Of a DNA stretch of 5,772 bases, positions 5,282 through 5,772 are shown in pieces. Origin of the DNA: Bacteriovoracaceae bacterium UBA4097 (GTDB taxonomy: Bacteria > Bdellovibrionota > Bacteriovoracia > Bacteriovoracales > Bacteriovoracaceae); contig DFXX01000041.1 in the NCBI GenBank assembly GCA_002381765.1, positions 67,163 to 72,934 on the forward strand, given 5' to 3'. A model generated the notes under the pieces. That model ran no database searches. It was not told where the DNA came from and saw only the letters and a program-made list of their open reading frames with translations. How positions within the stretch are numbered: the first letter of the stretch is position 1; the number at the start of each line of letters is the position of its first letter. Both the position numbers and the translations under genes were made by a program.

Positions 5282-5772
5282 ATGTTTCATAGAAAACAAA
5301 TTCAGGAACAAATTCAAATAGCAGGCGTGAGATTAGGGGATAGCTGCAGCATTTTTCCTTCCCATGGAAGAAAGAAGGCCTTTACCCTTAATCGAAACTG
5401 CATCGATCTCATCTCTAGTCGATATAGGCCTCAAGGATTATCCATGAGCTATATTGAGCTTCCCCATTATGAGCCTAATCATTTTCATTATCGGCTTGAA
5501 TTAGATGAAAATACTCCCAAGATTGGTCGCTTTGTTTTGAAGACAATTAAAGGGAATGCGTTCTGGATCAATGGTCTAGCCGCTAAGGAAGCTTACGTGG
5601 AGAGATCCGATCGTTTGTATATTGAAGATCATAAATTCAATTTCGATCCCTGTGGGCTAGGAGAGCTTGCTCGGGATCACTTTGAGCACCCTGTTCTGAA
5701 GATGATGCAGCTTCTTCAAAGTGATTTAAAGATTCTTATTATGGGGGAGACAGGGACTGGCAAGACCTATCT
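5282..5772 (+). CDS. Sigma-54-type AAA+ regulator with N-terminal FHA-like domain, 3' end outside window
   Basis: The frame opens at ATG 5282, behind a good AAGGGG ribosome binding site at 6 bases, and stays open to the window end (163 codons seen). Residues about 15-122 look like an FHA domain: FTLNRNCIDL early, then FVLKTIKGNAFWING, SDRLYIEDHKFNF at the end, where FHA proteins have the NG turn and 'gD.i.ig...l.f'. The phosphothreonine-reading residues (GR, SxxH) are not clearly kept, so binding may be altered. Residues 136-163 (PVLKMMQLLQSDLKILIMGETGTGKTY) begin a sigma-54 interaction AAA+ domain with Walker A GETGTGKT (155-162). The GAFTGA loop, Walker B and DNA-binding domain would lie downstream and cannot be seen. 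It is divergent from engB. The likely role is control of sigma-54 promoters by an FHA-sensed signal, as in myxobacterial enhancer-binding proteins. Confidence 0.85.
   Translation, partial: MFHRKQIQEQIQIAGVRLGDSCSIFPSHGRKKAFTLNRNCIDLISSRYRPQGLSMSYIELPHYEPNHFHYRLELDENTPKIGRFVLKTIKGNAFWINGLAAKEAYVERSDRLYIEDHKFNFDPCGLGELARDHFEHPVLKMMQLLQSDLKILIMGETGTGKTY

Overview
The window is an AT-leaning bacterial chromosomal segment with tightly packed genes: ATGA and GTGA overlaps, two GTG starts and no gene-free stretch above about 125 bases. The gene content fits a Gram-negative bacterium: exported proteins with short signal peptides, a SleB-type cell wall hydrolase, an FHA/sigma-54-type activator, and a PlsC-like acyltransferase paired with an SDR protein. 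A member of the Bdellovibrionota or a related deltaproteobacterial group (Bacteriovorax/Bdellovibrio-like) is my best guess. That assignment is inference from gene content, not from a marker gene.

Left part (1-990, + strand): the 3' end of a DUF1428 (YbaA-like) gene, then a decayed GFA-family zinc enzyme gene that overlapped it by ATGA, then an intact glyoxalase/VOC-family gene. This looks like a small stress or detoxification operon whose middle gene is broken by several independent lesions. A tRNA-Leu(CAA) gene on the minus strand (1017-1102) faces it and has a near-consensus sigma-70 promoter (TTGACA, 17 bp, TAGAAT).

Middle part (1225-2639, + strand): two genes for exported proteins overlap by ATGA. 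The first is a SleB-like (Hydrolase_2) cell wall hydrolase with a probable SH3-like N-terminal region. The second is a small unrecognised periplasmic protein with two cysteines. They probably form a two-gene unit acting in the envelope.

Right part (5168-2641, - strand): an operon of the ribosome-assembly GTPase gene engB/ysxC, a PlsC-like acyltransferase and an extended-SDR protein that overlaps it by GTGA. The acyltransferase has an HX6D spacing instead of HX4D. The SDR protein keeps the Rossmann glycine motif but lacks the YxxxK pair. Together they suggest a lipid or envelope-modifying pair. The operon converges with the hydrolase unit with one base between stop codons and no visible terminator.

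Right edge (5282-5772, + strand): the start of a gene divergent from engB, encoding a degenerate FHA-like domain followed by the Walker A of a sigma-54-type AAA+ domain. It is cut by the window end. Its ribosome binding site lies inside the 3' arm of an 8-bp perfect hairpin.

No CRISPR array, insertion sequence, integrase or attachment site was seen. I did not find a clear-cut novel multi-gene system. The best candidates for something undescribed are the hydrolase/small-protein pair and the acyltransferase/atypical-SDR pair.
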